DNA of 64,000 nucleotides, taken from contig NC_013720.1 in the NCBI RefSeq assembly GCF_000025185.1, forward strand, positions 4,526,001 through 4,590,000, read 5' to 3'. Shown here one piece after another: positions 53,625-61,980 of this stretch. This DNA comes from Pirellula staleyi DSM 6068 (lineage in GTDB: Bacteria > Planctomycetota > Planctomycetia > Pirellulales > Pirellulaceae). The translations under genes and the position numbers were made by a program. How positions within the stretch are numbered: position 1 is the stretch's first letter; each line of letters starts with the position of its first letter. The notes beneath the pieces were generated by a model. The model was not told where the DNA came from, searched no databases, and was given only the letters and a program-made list of their open reading frames with translations.

Positions 53625-55825
53625 GCGATGAGCTGAGCCTCGTTGTGATCGGTAGCAATGTGCTGACGAGGTGCATCGGATGGATCGTCACCGGAGGTGG
53701 CAGGTGATCCGTCGAGTTCAAGCGGAAAATGAGCCAGACGGAGCGAGTTCCCCACGACGAGAAAACTGCTAATTCCCATGGCAACCGCGGCGATGATGGG
53801 ATGGAGCAGTCCAGCTGCAGCGAGGGCAATCCCAGCTGCGTTGTAGCCGAAAGCCCAGAAAAGATTCCAGCGAATCACACTCACGGTCTCGCGCGAGAGC
53901 TTGACGAGCCAGCCAATCCGCCGCAGGTCGCTCTGGAGTAGGCAAATGCTGGCGGCATTGCGGGAAATGTCGGTGCCACAGCCGAGCGAGATACTGACGT
54001 CCGCTGCCGCGAGAGCCGGGGCATCGTTCACTCCATCCCCCACCATGATGACGGAAGACTTTTGTTGTTTCTGCGTCACCACTTCGAGTTTTTGATGTGG
54101 CATGAGCTGCGACTGATAGCTGATTGCCAGATCTGATGCGAGACGCGCGGCACGCTCTTCGCGATCCCCCGTCAGCATGTCGATCGACATGCCGAGTTGC
54201 TTCAGTTCCTCAACCGCAATATGTGCTTCGGGGCGAAGGTCTTCCTGAAATAGAACGCGCGCGACGATTGCTCCCTCGCAAGCGAAATAGGTTTCTGCAC
54301 ATTGGTCGTGACACGTGAGGTCCAGCTGAAATTCGGTGAAAGCACGCAGCCCTTCACGCTTCAGCCACGCCAAATTACCGAGGTAAGCAATATCGCCCGT
54401 CGATGACGAGCGGGCGCGAATTCCGCACCCGGGAATCACTTCGATTTCGCTCCAGCTGGCATCTGGCGATGTGTCCCTAAGCATGGCTGAAGCGCAGCGC
54501 AACTGGGCATAGTTACCAAGCGCCATGGCCAGTGGATGATTCGACGCGCTCGACAGCGCCTGAATCATGCAGAGCAGCGTCTGCTCGTCGTACTCATGTG
54601 CATGGTCAAAACGGATCACCGTCGGCTGTCCGGTGGTAAGTGTGCCAGTCTTGTCAAAACAACAGCTGGGCGCGGATGCCAGGATCGAAAGTGCGTCCCC
54701 CTCGCGAATCATGACACCTGCCTGCGCCGCGCGGCCAATGGCAGCCCAGAGCGCCATGGGGGTTGCTAGTCCGAGTGCACAAGGGCAGGCGATCACCACC
54801 ACCGAGAGGGCAGCGAGAATCCCTTCGGCGACGCCTCGCCAGTAGCAATGTGCAGCGAACGTGCTAATCGCGGTGATGGTGACCGCGAGCAGAAACCAAC
54901 TTGAGATCGAATCGGCCACACGCTGATAGCGACATTTCGAAGCAGCAGCCTGCTCGACCGCCTGAATCATGCGGGCCAGCATTCCTTCGCCAGGAACGGC
55001 ACGGGCCTCGATGACGAGTGGTCCATCCAAAACGAGCGAGCCACTTTGAACTGCATCACCTACCTGTTTTTCGACCGGCATACTTTCGCCGGTGATCACT
55101 TGCTCGTCGACAGCAGCAGCGAACTGCACAATGACGCCATCGGCAGCGATGCGTTCTCCGGGAAGGACCTTAAAGTGCTCTCCCACTTGCAGCTGATCGG
55201 CGGGAGCAATCTCTGTTTCTGATCCCAACATCTTTCGCACTTCGGCAGGGAGCAGTTTTGCAAGTCCGCGAAGTGCTGCAGTGGTTTGCAGCTTCCCCGT
55301 AGCTTCGAACCATCGTCCAAGAGTGACAGCGACAAGAATGATCGCCGCGACTTCGAAATAGACATGACCATCGGTGACGAGGAGCGAATGCACCGAGTAC
55401 AAAAGCGATCCGATCACCCCCAAAAGCAGCAGCAAGCTTAGCGAGGGACGACCGCGACGAAGTTCAAGATAGGCATCCTCGACGAGTGTTCCACCGAGGA
55501 GAAACAACACAGGGAGTGTGAACAGGAGGCACGCGAAACGCGCTACGCCATACCACAGTCGCGAGAGTTCATCAGCAGCCACACGATCTTGCGACCAGAG
55601 CAACATGGTGAACACCATGACGTTCATCGCAAAGAAGACAGCGATCCCGAGACGGGTCATCGTCCAGCGAGCCTGACCTTCATCGCCATCAGCGGCGGTT
55701 ACTGTTGCGGCGAAACGACAGCCAGTGCAGCAGTAGACCTGGGCGACATCGACCGCATCATTGTGCGTCGGCAGTCCACAGAAACTGCAGTCGACAGTGG
55801 CACGTGCTTCGCGATCGGTGTTCAT
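53621..55825 (-). CDS. ccoI: Copper-transporting P-type ATPase for cbb3 assembly
   Basis: From ATG 55825 the product is 734 residues; an open extension to 55972 has no supporting features. The N-terminus has a Cys-rich metal-binding domain (CSFCG at 13-17 and YCCTGC at 31-36) of the kind found in CcoI/FixI. The P1B-type core has the CPC motif ('ACPCALGLATP'), the phosphorylation site 'DKTGTLTTG', the 'SNHPLA' nucleotide motif and 'MVGDGVNDAPAL'. The usual HMA ferredoxin-like domain with CxxC between the Cys-rich domain and the first helix is not seen. It exports copper to the periplasm for the CcoN centre. It is placed after the oxidase subunits and overlaps the SafE-type gene. Confidence 0.88.
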   Translation of the reverse strand: MNTDREARATVDCSFCGLPTHNDAVDVAQVYCCTGCRFAATVTAADGDEGQARWTMTRLGIAVFFAMNVMVFTMLLWSQDRVAADELSRLWYGVARFACLLFTLPVLFLLGGTLVEDAYLELRRGRPSLSLLLLLGVIGSLLYSVHSLLVTDGHVYFEVAAIILVAVTLGRWFEATGKLQTTAALRGLAKLLPAEVRKMLGSETEIAPADQLQVGEHFKVLPGERIAADGVIVQFAAAVDEQVITGESMPVEKQVGDAVQSGSLVLDGPLVIEARAVPGEGMLARMIQAVEQAAASKCRYQRVADSISSWFLLAVTITAISTFAAHCYWRGVAEGILAALSVVVIACPCALGLATPMALWAAIGRAAQAGVMIREGDALSILASAPSCCFDKTGTLTTGQPTVIRFDHAHEYDEQTLLCMIQALSSASNHPLAMALGNYAQLRCASAMLRDTSPDASWSEIEVIPGCGIRARSSSTGDIAYLGNLAWLKREGLRAFTEFQLDLTCHDQCAETYFACEGAIVARVLFQEDLRPEAHIAVEELKQLGMSIDMLTGDREERAARLASDLAISYQSQLMPHQKLEVVTQKQQKSSVIMVGDGVNDAPALAAADVSISLGCGTDISRNAASICLLQSDLRRIGWLVKLSRETVSVIRWNLFWAFGYNAAGIALAAAGLLHPIIAAVAMGISSFLVVGNSLRLAHFPLELDGSPATSGDDPSDAPRQHIATDHNEAQLIA

Positions 55826-55866
55826 ATGGAGATGCTGCTGATCGATCGCTGGAAGCGACACGCCGA

Positions 55867-56043
55867 TCAAGGGCGCTGAAAGAGCTCGACCTGTAAGGCA
55901 GGAAACAGGAATCGAATCGTATAGATCACCGCAAAGATCCAAAAACCAATCCAGATCGCGCGGACATACCACGGGATGTCGTTACCGACATAGTTGTGAT
56001 GCTGATGCTCGCTCTCAGCAGAGGAATCATCGACGTTGGTCAT
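55867..56043 (-). CDS. Small single-helix protein of the cbb3 operon
   Basis: From ATG 56043 this is 58 residues (the frame extends 5 codons further). It has an acidic, His-rich N-terminus ('ESEHQHHN') and one transmembrane helix ('AIWIGFWIFAVIYTIRFLF'). It sits between a two-helix protein gene and ccoI, with gaps of 44 and 41 bases. It may be an accessory subunit or assembly factor comparable in position to CcoQ/CcoS/CcoH, but it is not recognisably any of these. The His cluster may bind copper; that is only an inference. Confidence 0.7.
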   Translation of the reverse strand: MTNVDDSSAESEHQHHNYVGNDIPWYVRAIWIGFWIFAVIYTIRFLFPALQVELFQRP

Positions 56044-56087
56044 AACACGGCATTCCAATCATCAGGGATGCGAATGGGAATCATTTT

Positions 56088-56402
56088 CTACTTGTGAAAC
56101 AGTGGAACATCTTTTCGATCGCGATCGAGGAGTTGTTCCTGCTCGAGCATTTGCAGCTTGGGGCTTTCGATATCGCGAAACATGCCACGACGAGCGGCCC
56201 ACAGCAGCAAGCAAAAGAAGCCCAGGCTTGCCAGCAAGTAGTTCATGATCGGAGCGACGGCAAAAGCGCCACCCGCTTCACCACGAAACACATGCACCAG
56301 CTCAATGAACTTTCCGATGAAACCATAGCCGCTCGGAATGAGAATCAGGAACGCGAGTAACAGCGTGACGCGCACCTGCCACTGATTGCTTTGCGTATGC
56401 AT
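56088..56402 (-). CDS. Two-helix membrane protein of the cbb3 operon
   Basis: The 104-residue protein has two transmembrane segments ('VTLLLAFLILIPSGYGFIG' and 'APIMNYLLASLGFFCLLLW') and a charged C-terminal tail beginning 'RRGMFRDIESPKLQMLEQE'. It starts 2 bases after the ccoO stop codon, so it is tightly coupled to the oxidase. The location and tail suggest a CcoQ-like or CcoP-anchor-like role, but similarity to CcoQ is weak. No heme or metal motif is visible. Confidence 0.75.
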   Translation of the reverse strand: MHTQSNQWQVRVTLLLAFLILIPSGYGFIGKFIELVHVFRGEAGGAFAVAPIMNYLLASLGFFCLLLWAARRGMFRDIESPKLQMLEQEQLLDRDRKDVPLFHK

Positions 56403-56404
56403 GA

Positions 56405-57109
56405 TTAATCGTCTCCCTTTACTTCGCTTAGCTCTTCATAGTAGGGATAGCTCTCTTGCCAGGAACCAAGCCACTGCACATACGCAATGAGCGCGAGACC
56501 TCGGCGATTCGGCTTGTCGGGAGCACCTTCAAACAGCCACGGATAGGAAGGCATGGGTGAGCCTTTGGATACAATCGTCGGCTGAAAGAAATGCACCGCA
56601 TGCCAGTCGTTACTTCGCCGGCCACCTTCACGGCTAAGATCGGGCCCGACACGTCGTGTGCCAAACATCACCGGTCGCTGCAGTTCGTTTTGGTACTCTT
56701 CCGTTTTGCTCACTGGCCCAAATCGTAGCGACTCGTTGGAGACTGGACGGACAAACTGACTGTGACAGTGCCAGCAACCTTCACCGATATAGACTTGACG
56801 ACCTAGACGAAGGGCTTCAGCCGCTTTGTCGGTCACCACTTGCTCGTTCTTTACCGCTTGGGGATCGTCTTTCGCAGTGGATACAGGTGTCGGAGGTGGC
56901 AGTTCGCCAAAGGCTTTCACAAACGACTCCTGGTAGCGTGCTTCGAGATCTCGAAACTGCGACACCAGACGTGGATTCACCACTTGTTCAGCGGTTTTCT
57001 CGGGGAGATCTTTGTACATCAACATCGGCAATGCGCCGTTGCTGAGGAACGCGAAGACGAAGAACCCGACACCAGCGATAAACAAGATTCCTGTTTTGGA
57101 TTCAAACAT
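56405..57109 (-). CDS. ccoO: cbb3-type cytochrome c oxidase subunit II
   Basis: The 234-residue protein has one N-terminal transmembrane helix ('ILFIAGVGFFVFAFLSNGA') and one c-type heme site CWHCH (Cys112-His116) followed by 'SQFVRPVSNESLRFG', which is diagnostic of CcoO. The later 'MPSYPWLFEG' segment and the second Met region fit the heme axial ligand. It passes electrons from a c-type cytochrome to CcoN. It follows ccoN by 52 bases and precedes the two-helix gene by 2 bases. Confidence 0.93.
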   Translation of the reverse strand: MFESKTGILFIAGVGFFVFAFLSNGALPMLMYKDLPEKTAEQVVNPRLVSQFRDLEARYQESFVKAFGELPPPTPVSTAKDDPQAVKNEQVVTDKAAEALRLGRQVYIGEGCWHCHSQFVRPVSNESLRFGPVSKTEEYQNELQRPVMFGTRRVGPDLSREGGRRSNDWHAVHFFQPTIVSKGSPMPSYPWLFEGAPDKPNRRGLALIAYVQWLGSWQESYPYYEELSEVKGDD

Positions 57110-57161
57110 GGATCGTTGATTCTTTCGAGGACTTTATTCAAGACTCTTGGATACGAGGAGC

Positions 57162-58652
57162 TTAGTTGCCCAAGGCTGCGACGGAGGTGGAGGTGGCAGG
57201 TGCTGGAGTTGTTGCTCCTCGCGCGGTCATCCACAGGTTGTAGAGGAAGCACAAGAGCCCGCCGAACATCGCTAGGCCAGCGAAAACGCGGATGATCCAG
57301 AACGGCTGCGAACCATCGACCGACACTTCCCACGGCTGTAGCGAAGCCCAGTAATACCCTTGAAAAACGCCCGCCAGTGTGAGATCGAGGAACATCACAA
57401 ACAGCCCAACCGTCGACAGCCAGTAGTGCCATTCGCACAACGATCGGCTGTACCATTCTCGCCCGTAGAGTCGCGGGAAGAGGTAAGTCATCACCCCAAA
57501 AATCCAGATCGAGAAGACACCGAACATCACCAAGTGTGCATGTCCCACCACCCAGTCGGAAAAGTGAATCAGCTTCTGAAAGGTGAGGGTCACTTGCAGA
57601 GCACACTGAAAGCAGGTGATGAAATAGAAGACCATTCCGGTATAGAAATAGCGAACAGGCATGTTATCGAAAAACGCGCGACCACGTCCCCAGAGCGTTC
57701 CAAAGAAGTTGATCACCACGGTCGCGACCACGAGTTCCACCGCGATCGTCGAGATCACCGCACCATATTGCAGGAACATCGGAATCGGTGTGTAGAGAAA
57801 GTGGTGAATCCCTTGCAGCGGATAGAAGAACGCGAGCCCCCAGAAACCGACGAGCGAAAGTCCGTGGCTCCAGATGGGCTTTTTGAGCATGATCGGGACG
57901 AAGTAGTACATCATGCCCCAGCCTAGAGGCGTGACGAAGAGTCCGACGAGATCGTGAATGAAGAGACCACCGATCGCGCCGGCGCTGGTTCCAGCAACGG
58001 TGTATTCGGGGAGCAAGTTTCCCATGGCTACGGTAAGGGGAGTCCAAACGAACATCGCCATGAAGTACCACAGCGTGACGTACTGAGGTCCTTTGGTACG
58101 CGCGATCGGAACCATGAAGTTGAAACCGACGAGCAGCAGTCCGACGAGCGAAAGGGGATCGATCCAGAAGGGGGTTTCGCCCCATTCAAGACCTTGAGCG
58201 CCAAGGCTCATGGGCAAGTGATATCGCGTCGCGAGGTCCATGACCCAAGGCTGATCTTGCAGCGTCGGTCCAACGATAATGCCGACTGCTGTTGAGAGGA
58301 CGACAAACTGCCACGCAAAGAAAATGAAGTACGAGAGGTAGGAACTCGCGACTCGATGAAACGTCAGTCGCGGCACAATCCAGTGAAGTATTCCGAGGAA
58401 TGCGTTGGCGAGAAAACCATACGCAATGGCGTTGGTATGGATCATGCGCCAACGACCGGGCGAGAGGAGTTCGATGCCGTTAAGCGGATTCTCGCGAATC
58501 AGCTGTAGCGCCATGAGCAACCCACCGAGCATCGAGATGAAGATGAACGTGAGCGCGGTATAGAAGTACCAGCGCACCAGCCGCTCATCGACAAGGTCTG
58601 CATGTCGTGGGGAATTCTCGCTTACCTGTCCGTGTGTCGATTCCGCGTTCAT
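57162..58652 (-). CDS. ccoN: cbb3-type cytochrome c oxidase subunit I
   Basis: The 496-residue, roughly 12-helix protein has the heme-copper oxidase histidines: His72 in 'RMIHTNAIAYGF', 'IHDLVGLFVTPLGWGMMYYF', 'GIHHFLYTPIP' and 'VGHAHLVMFG'. The segment order and 'MYYFVP' identify the cbb3 (C-type) branch. It reduces oxygen to water with high affinity using heme b, heme b3 and CuB in the cytoplasmic membrane. Its ATG shares one base with the stop of the preceding membrane protein gene (58652), indicating translational coupling. Confidence 0.93.
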   Translation of the reverse strand: MNAESTHGQVSENSPRHADLVDERLVRWYFYTALTFIFISMLGGLLMALQLIRENPLNGIELLSPGRWRMIHTNAIAYGFLANAFLGILHWIVPRLTFHRVASSYLSYFIFFAWQFVVLSTAVGIIVGPTLQDQPWVMDLATRYHLPMSLGAQGLEWGETPFWIDPLSLVGLLLVGFNFMVPIARTKGPQYVTLWYFMAMFVWTPLTVAMGNLLPEYTVAGTSAGAIGGLFIHDLVGLFVTPLGWGMMYYFVPIMLKKPIWSHGLSLVGFWGLAFFYPLQGIHHFLYTPIPMFLQYGAVISTIAVELVVATVVINFFGTLWGRGRAFFDNMPVRYFYTGMVFYFITCFQCALQVTLTFQKLIHFSDWVVGHAHLVMFGVFSIWIFGVMTYLFPRLYGREWYSRSLCEWHYWLSTVGLFVMFLDLTLAGVFQGYYWASLQPWEVSVDGSQPFWIIRVFAGLAMFGGLLCFLYNLWMTARGATTPAPATSTSVAALGN

Positions 58653-59278
58653 TACTTCTCCAGCGACGTGCTATAGGGCACGAATTTTCCCATGGGGTAT
58701 AGAAGTGCCATGGTCCAGCCAAAAACCAAGTGTGTCAGGATGGCGACACCAACTGGAATCTCCGTGAGAATCCAATTGCCACCAAACATCAAGGGCTGAA
58801 GCCAAGAGAGGAGCAGGTAGTAGTTCACCACCCACACCGCCATGCCGAGTCCACTTGCAATCAAAAGGCGTGGAACTAATTGCTCGGCTTGCTTTATTCG
58901 ACTGAGGACCACCTGAAACAGGGCACCGAGCAAAGCGCCGGTCGCGATGTACAAGCAGCAACCGATCGCCAGTATGAGTCCTGTTTCGAGCGTGGGATCG
59001 AGAGCGCGCTCACCGAGTCCAAATGTCAGATAAACCTTGATGATTTGCATCGGGTGCTGACCGATGGCAAGCGAACCAACGGCGTTGAACATCAAGCTCG
59101 CGAGCGCCGCGATCATTCCGAGAAAGAATCCGGTCGTCGCATAGTACGTGAGATAATATTCTTTGGTCCAAGCGCTACTGACTTCCGTCTTCGATTGTTG
59201 CTCTTCTTCAAGCTGAGCCACGCGCGCTCGAAGCTGCGCGAGTTCCTCTTGAATAGCGGAGAGATCTTTGGTGTTCAT
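58652..59278 (-). CDS. Four-helix membrane protein with N-terminal coiled coil, cbb3-linked
   Basis: This 208-residue protein has an N-terminal coiled-coil heptad region ('IQEELAQLRARVAQLEEEQQ', residues 8-27) and about four transmembrane helices ('TGFFLGMIAALASLMFNAVG', 'GLILAIGCCLYIATGALLGA', 'LLIASGLGMAVWVVNYYLLL', 'IPVGVAILTHLVFGWTMALL'). I do not recognise the family. It overlaps ccoN by one base and follows the di-heme cytochrome gene by 39 bases, so it very likely belongs to the oxidase complex or its assembly. Conserved-looking His residues ('GQHPMQ', 'LTHLVFG') could be ligands, but that is speculative. Confidence 0.8.
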   Translation of the reverse strand: MNTKDLSAIQEELAQLRARVAQLEEEQQSKTEVSSAWTKEYYLTYYATTGFFLGMIAALASLMFNAVGSLAIGQHPMQIIKVYLTFGLGERALDPTLETGLILAIGCCLYIATGALLGALFQVVLSRIKQAEQLVPRLLIASGLGMAVWVVNYYLLLSWLQPLMFGGNWILTEIPVGVAILTHLVFGWTMALLYPMGKFVPYSTSLEK

Positions 59279-59317
59279 GGAACTTGTTTCGTCGTAGGAA
59301 TGACTGGCTATGGTTGC

Positions 59318-60622
59318 CTAGAACTCGGTGGCAGGCTCAGCGGTCGGTTCCACAGCTGGCTCAGCCGGTGCTTCCGCTGCGGGCTCCGTGGCTGGTGTTT
59401 CCGCTGGAGGTGCCATTGGCTCGGCCGGAGTTGCTTCGGGGGTTTCCGCAGCAGGTGTTTCGGTGGCCGGCGCTTCAGTGGCCGGCGTTTCAGGCGCAGA
59501 TGCTTCAGGCGTGGCTGAGAGTGCTTCAGCCTGTTTTTGGGCTTCTTTTTTGATCTCTTCCTCGATCACTGCAACCGGCAAAGGACGCCCCTCGACGATG
59601 CTGGTGATGAAGTGCGACAGCCGCCAGATCGTCTCGCTCCGATCAAGTTCCGTCTCGCCAATCGAGGCATCAGGGAGTGCGAATCCAGGCATCGGCGTGC
59701 CGTTAATCCCCGAGTAGATGCGGCGATAGATGTCTGCCGGGCGTCTGCCGCCATGCAGCATTCCGCTCGTTAGGTCCGCAGCGTATGCAATGCGTCCCCA
59801 ATCATCCTTACCCACATCTTGGGCCCTGTTTCCTCGGCCATCAGGACCGTGGCACTTGTAGCAATTGAGCCGCACGAAAGCCCGAGCGCCTGCTTCGATC
59901 GAGGCATCGTCGTAGAACGGTTGTGGCGTGAGAGGCTGTACCAGCAGCGAGTCGGCTTCGAGCCAGGCTGACTCGATGAACTGCTGATTCTCGGCAACAG
60001 TGATCGCGTCGACTTCGTCCTCTTCCTCGAGCTGTGAGCTGGCAAAAGTGGTGAGTCGATATTCGAGTTCACCGCGTGAACTTAAGAGCATGACGTAGTC
60101 GACAACCGCCTCGAGTTCCGTTTCGGGCATCCAGCGGAACGTCGGCATGCTTGTTCCCTTAGCACCGCGACGGATGATGCGAACGAGATCGGCGCGACGT
60201 GGCTTCGATCCCCGTGGCGTGCTGATGAACTTGAACTTGCCGAGGCGATAATCGCGCGGTGGAGGGTTGAGGTAGGGGGCCGCCGGGCCGTTTCCATCCC
60301 CGGTATCACCGTGGCATCCAGCGCACTGACGCTGATAAACCTCTTGTCCAAGTCGCAGCTGACCTCGATCAACGGCATCGGTGAGGAGCGGCTTCTCTGC
60401 ATCCGCAGGCTGCTCCTCAGCGATCTTCATCATCTTGGGGAAGAGCGGAGAGCCGTAGTATTCCTCGAGCGCCGAGGAAATCTGCTTTTGGTGGGACTCG
60501 GGAAGCTCCGACATTTCGGCACGAGGCACGTAGGTCGGTATCGCTTCGGTATGACAGCCCGCCATTACCCCGAGTAATCCCGTGGCAAGACACGTAAGGC
60601 CAGCGACGCGAATGAAGGTCAT
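59318..60622 (-). CDS. Di-heme cytochrome c lipoprotein, probable CcoP substitute
   Basis: The 434-residue protein has a lipoprotein signal with lipobox LLGVMAGC (Cys23). It contains two cytochrome c domains with CAGCH (Cys100-His104) and CYKCH (Cys254-His258), each with a downstream Met-containing segment ('GTSMPTFRWMPE' and 'GTPMPGFALPD'). Residues about 354-434 are a low-complexity Ala/Pro/Glu/Thr tail. It is the first gene of the cbb3 operon and the position and heme number match CcoP, but it lacks the CcoP transmembrane anchor and is instead predicted to be lipid-anchored. It probably delivers electrons to CcoO. The 365-base region upstream would hold the operon promoter. Confidence 0.85.
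   Translation of the reverse strand: MTFIRVAGLTCLATGLLGVMAGCHTEAIPTYVPRAEMSELPESHQKQISSALEEYYGSPLFPKMMKIAEEQPADAEKPLLTDAVDRGQLRLGQEVYQRQCAGCHGDTGDGNGPAAPYLNPPPRDYRLGKFKFISTPRGSKPRRADLVRIIRRGAKGTSMPTFRWMPETELEAVVDYVMLLSSRGELEYRLTTFASSQLEEEDEVDAITVAENQQFIESAWLEADSLLVQPLTPQPFYDDASIEAGARAFVRLNCYKCHGPDGRGNRAQDVGKDDWGRIAYAADLTSGMLHGGRRPADIYRRIYSGINGTPMPGFALPDASIGETELDRSETIWRLSHFITSIVEGRPLPVAVIEEEIKKEAQKQAEALSATPEASAPETPATEAPATETPAAETPEATPAEPMAPPAETPATEPAAEAPAEPAVEPTAEPATEF
59463..59492 (-). repeat. 15-bp tandem repeat coding the low-complexity tail
   Basis: GTGGCCGGCGCTTCA (59463-59477) is followed directly by GTGGCCGGCGTTTCA (59478-59492), 14 of 15 identical. Related but degenerate units continue through about 59320-59520 and encode the Ala/Pro/Glu/Thr tail of the di-heme cytochrome. 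Confidence 0.75.
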
Positions 60623-60987
60623 AGTGAAGCGTACTTGCGAGTGACAGCGGCTCGACTCCTACCAAATGGTCGAGATGCCGTGACTCAAAAGCACTTGCCG
60701 TGCCAGAATCGCTCGCTGAGCATTTTCGAGCAGTGGATTTGTGCAACTGCGGTTAAAACGCTTGTTTCACGTTAGTCTAGAGCAGCTGCGCGAAGCAGCG
60801 AGACCTCTAGCAGCCGATAGTGTGCGAAACAAGGCGCGCACCACTGTGCGTAATGTCACGAAGAAAGTGTGCACCGCGCGCACTCGGCGCAAAGTTGCCA
60901 GCGATCCGAGGTAGTGCGACTGCCGCCGCAGATTTTTCTGTGACGCAGCGACTCAGCTGATAACGAATCGGCGTGCGGAATCGACGC
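60623..60987. other. Upstream region of the cbb3 operon
   Basis: 365 bases between the end of the DUF1801 gene and the start of the di-heme cytochrome gene, both on the minus strand. I looked for an FNR-like TTGAT-N4-ATCAA site and do not see one. A short GCTGC/GCAGC hairpin lies near 60783-60800, and GC-rich inverted segments lie around 60830-60890. No gene is supported. Confidence 0.45.
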
Positions 60988-61926
60988 TCACGGAATCCAG
61001 CCGGGAAGGGCGGCTGCCTGTCGCATCCAGGTCTTCATTTGCGCCTCGTCGAACTGATCGTCCTCGTAGATATCGATCCAGCGCGCCTCTTTGCTCTTCT
61101 CCGTGCCACCCGGTGGAATCGGGCGGAGCGACATCCCTGCGAAGAAGGTTACTTTGACGTAACGCGTGAGGACATGAAACGAAACGAACCACCCCTTACC
61201 CTCGACCCCATAGAACGGAGAGTTCCACCTGACGGCCTTGAGTACGCCAGGGACATTCTGCTCGATGATCGCGTCGAGTCGTTTCCCAAGATCTCTTTTC
61301 CAGCCCGGCATCGCGGCGATATAAGCCTGCACGGGAGCATCCCCATCTCCTTTGGCGATTTGTGGATTCCCACCGGAGAGCAGCACAACCCCTTGCTCAT
61401 TTTTTTGTAATTTACCAGGCTGAGCGCCCGACTTGGGAGCCTTTCCTTTGGCACGTGCCGCTGGTTTGACTTTCGCCGTCGCTTTCGGCGAGGTATTGAA
61501 GGCGACAGCCGCTTTCACTAGCGCTTGGAAAGCTCGCGCGTCGACGGACTCTCCTTCCTTGATATCAATGGCTCGGCGCGTATTTCCTTCCAAGCTGGAA
61601 TTGAAAAGCTTAGCAGGGTCCGGAAGACTTGCCCCTTTAGCAAAAGTAAGTTTCACGACGTTCTGATACGTTTCGCCCGTGCAAACGATCCCATCGTGCG
61701 ACCAGACAGGGACTCCCGTCATCGCATTAGAAGGCTTCTTCCACTTCTGCTCTTCGATCATTTCCGGATCAGCCTGGAGAATCAACTTCCGCATTCGATC
61801 GAGTGTTTCAGCACGCCAATCCGGCTGAGTTTCTGGAACAGCGAGCTGCGCCTCTGACTTGATTTTTTTCGCTTGCGAAGCGTCTACTTGCTGAGTTGGT
61901 TTTGCTCTTGGGCGATCTTTGGTCAT
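60988..61926 (-). CDS. Double DUF1801 domain protein
   Basis: The 312-residue cytoplasmic protein contains two DUF1801 (YdhG-like) domains. The first (about 35-140) has 'LILQADPEMIEEQKWKKPS', 'GIVCTGETYQNVVKLTFAKG' and 'LEGNTRRAIDIKEGESVD'. The second (about 185-312) has 'RLDAIIEQNVPGVLKAVRWN', 'VKVTFFAGMSLRPIPP' and 'EARWIDIYEDD'. They are joined by a Lys/Ala-rich linker ('ATAKVKPAARAKGKAPKSG'). DUF1801 proteins are small single-domain proteins with roles proposed from iron handling to metabolite binding, so a tandem fusion is notable. It follows a 69-residue membrane protein gene by 54 bases. Confidence 0.8.
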   Translation of the reverse strand: MTKDRPRAKPTQQVDASQAKKIKSEAQLAVPETQPDWRAETLDRMRKLILQADPEMIEEQKWKKPSNAMTGVPVWSHDGIVCTGETYQNVVKLTFAKGASLPDPAKLFNSSLEGNTRRAIDIKEGESVDARAFQALVKAAVAFNTSPKATAKVKPAARAKGKAPKSGAQPGKLQKNEQGVVLLSGGNPQIAKGDGDAPVQAYIAAMPGWKRDLGKRLDAIIEQNVPGVLKAVRWNSPFYGVEGKGWFVSFHVLTRYVKVTFFAGMSLRPIPPGGTEKSKEARWIDIYEDDQFDEAQMKTWMRQAAALPGWIP

Positions 61927-61980
61927 AGCTAGTCTCTTACGGACGAATATTTCAGAGCGATCTGTGCGGCATGTTTGAAA

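Noticed and set aside
59328-59717. Gly/Ser/Ala/Val-rich plus-strand frame resembling a repeat protein
   Set aside because: It is the antisense reading of the Ala/Pro/Glu tail of the di-heme cytochrome, so the repetitiveness is secondary.
60623-60987. FNR/CRP-type site upstream of the cbb3 operon
   Set aside because: I searched for TTGAT-N4-ATCAA and close variants by eye and found none, so oxygen control by FNR is not supported here.
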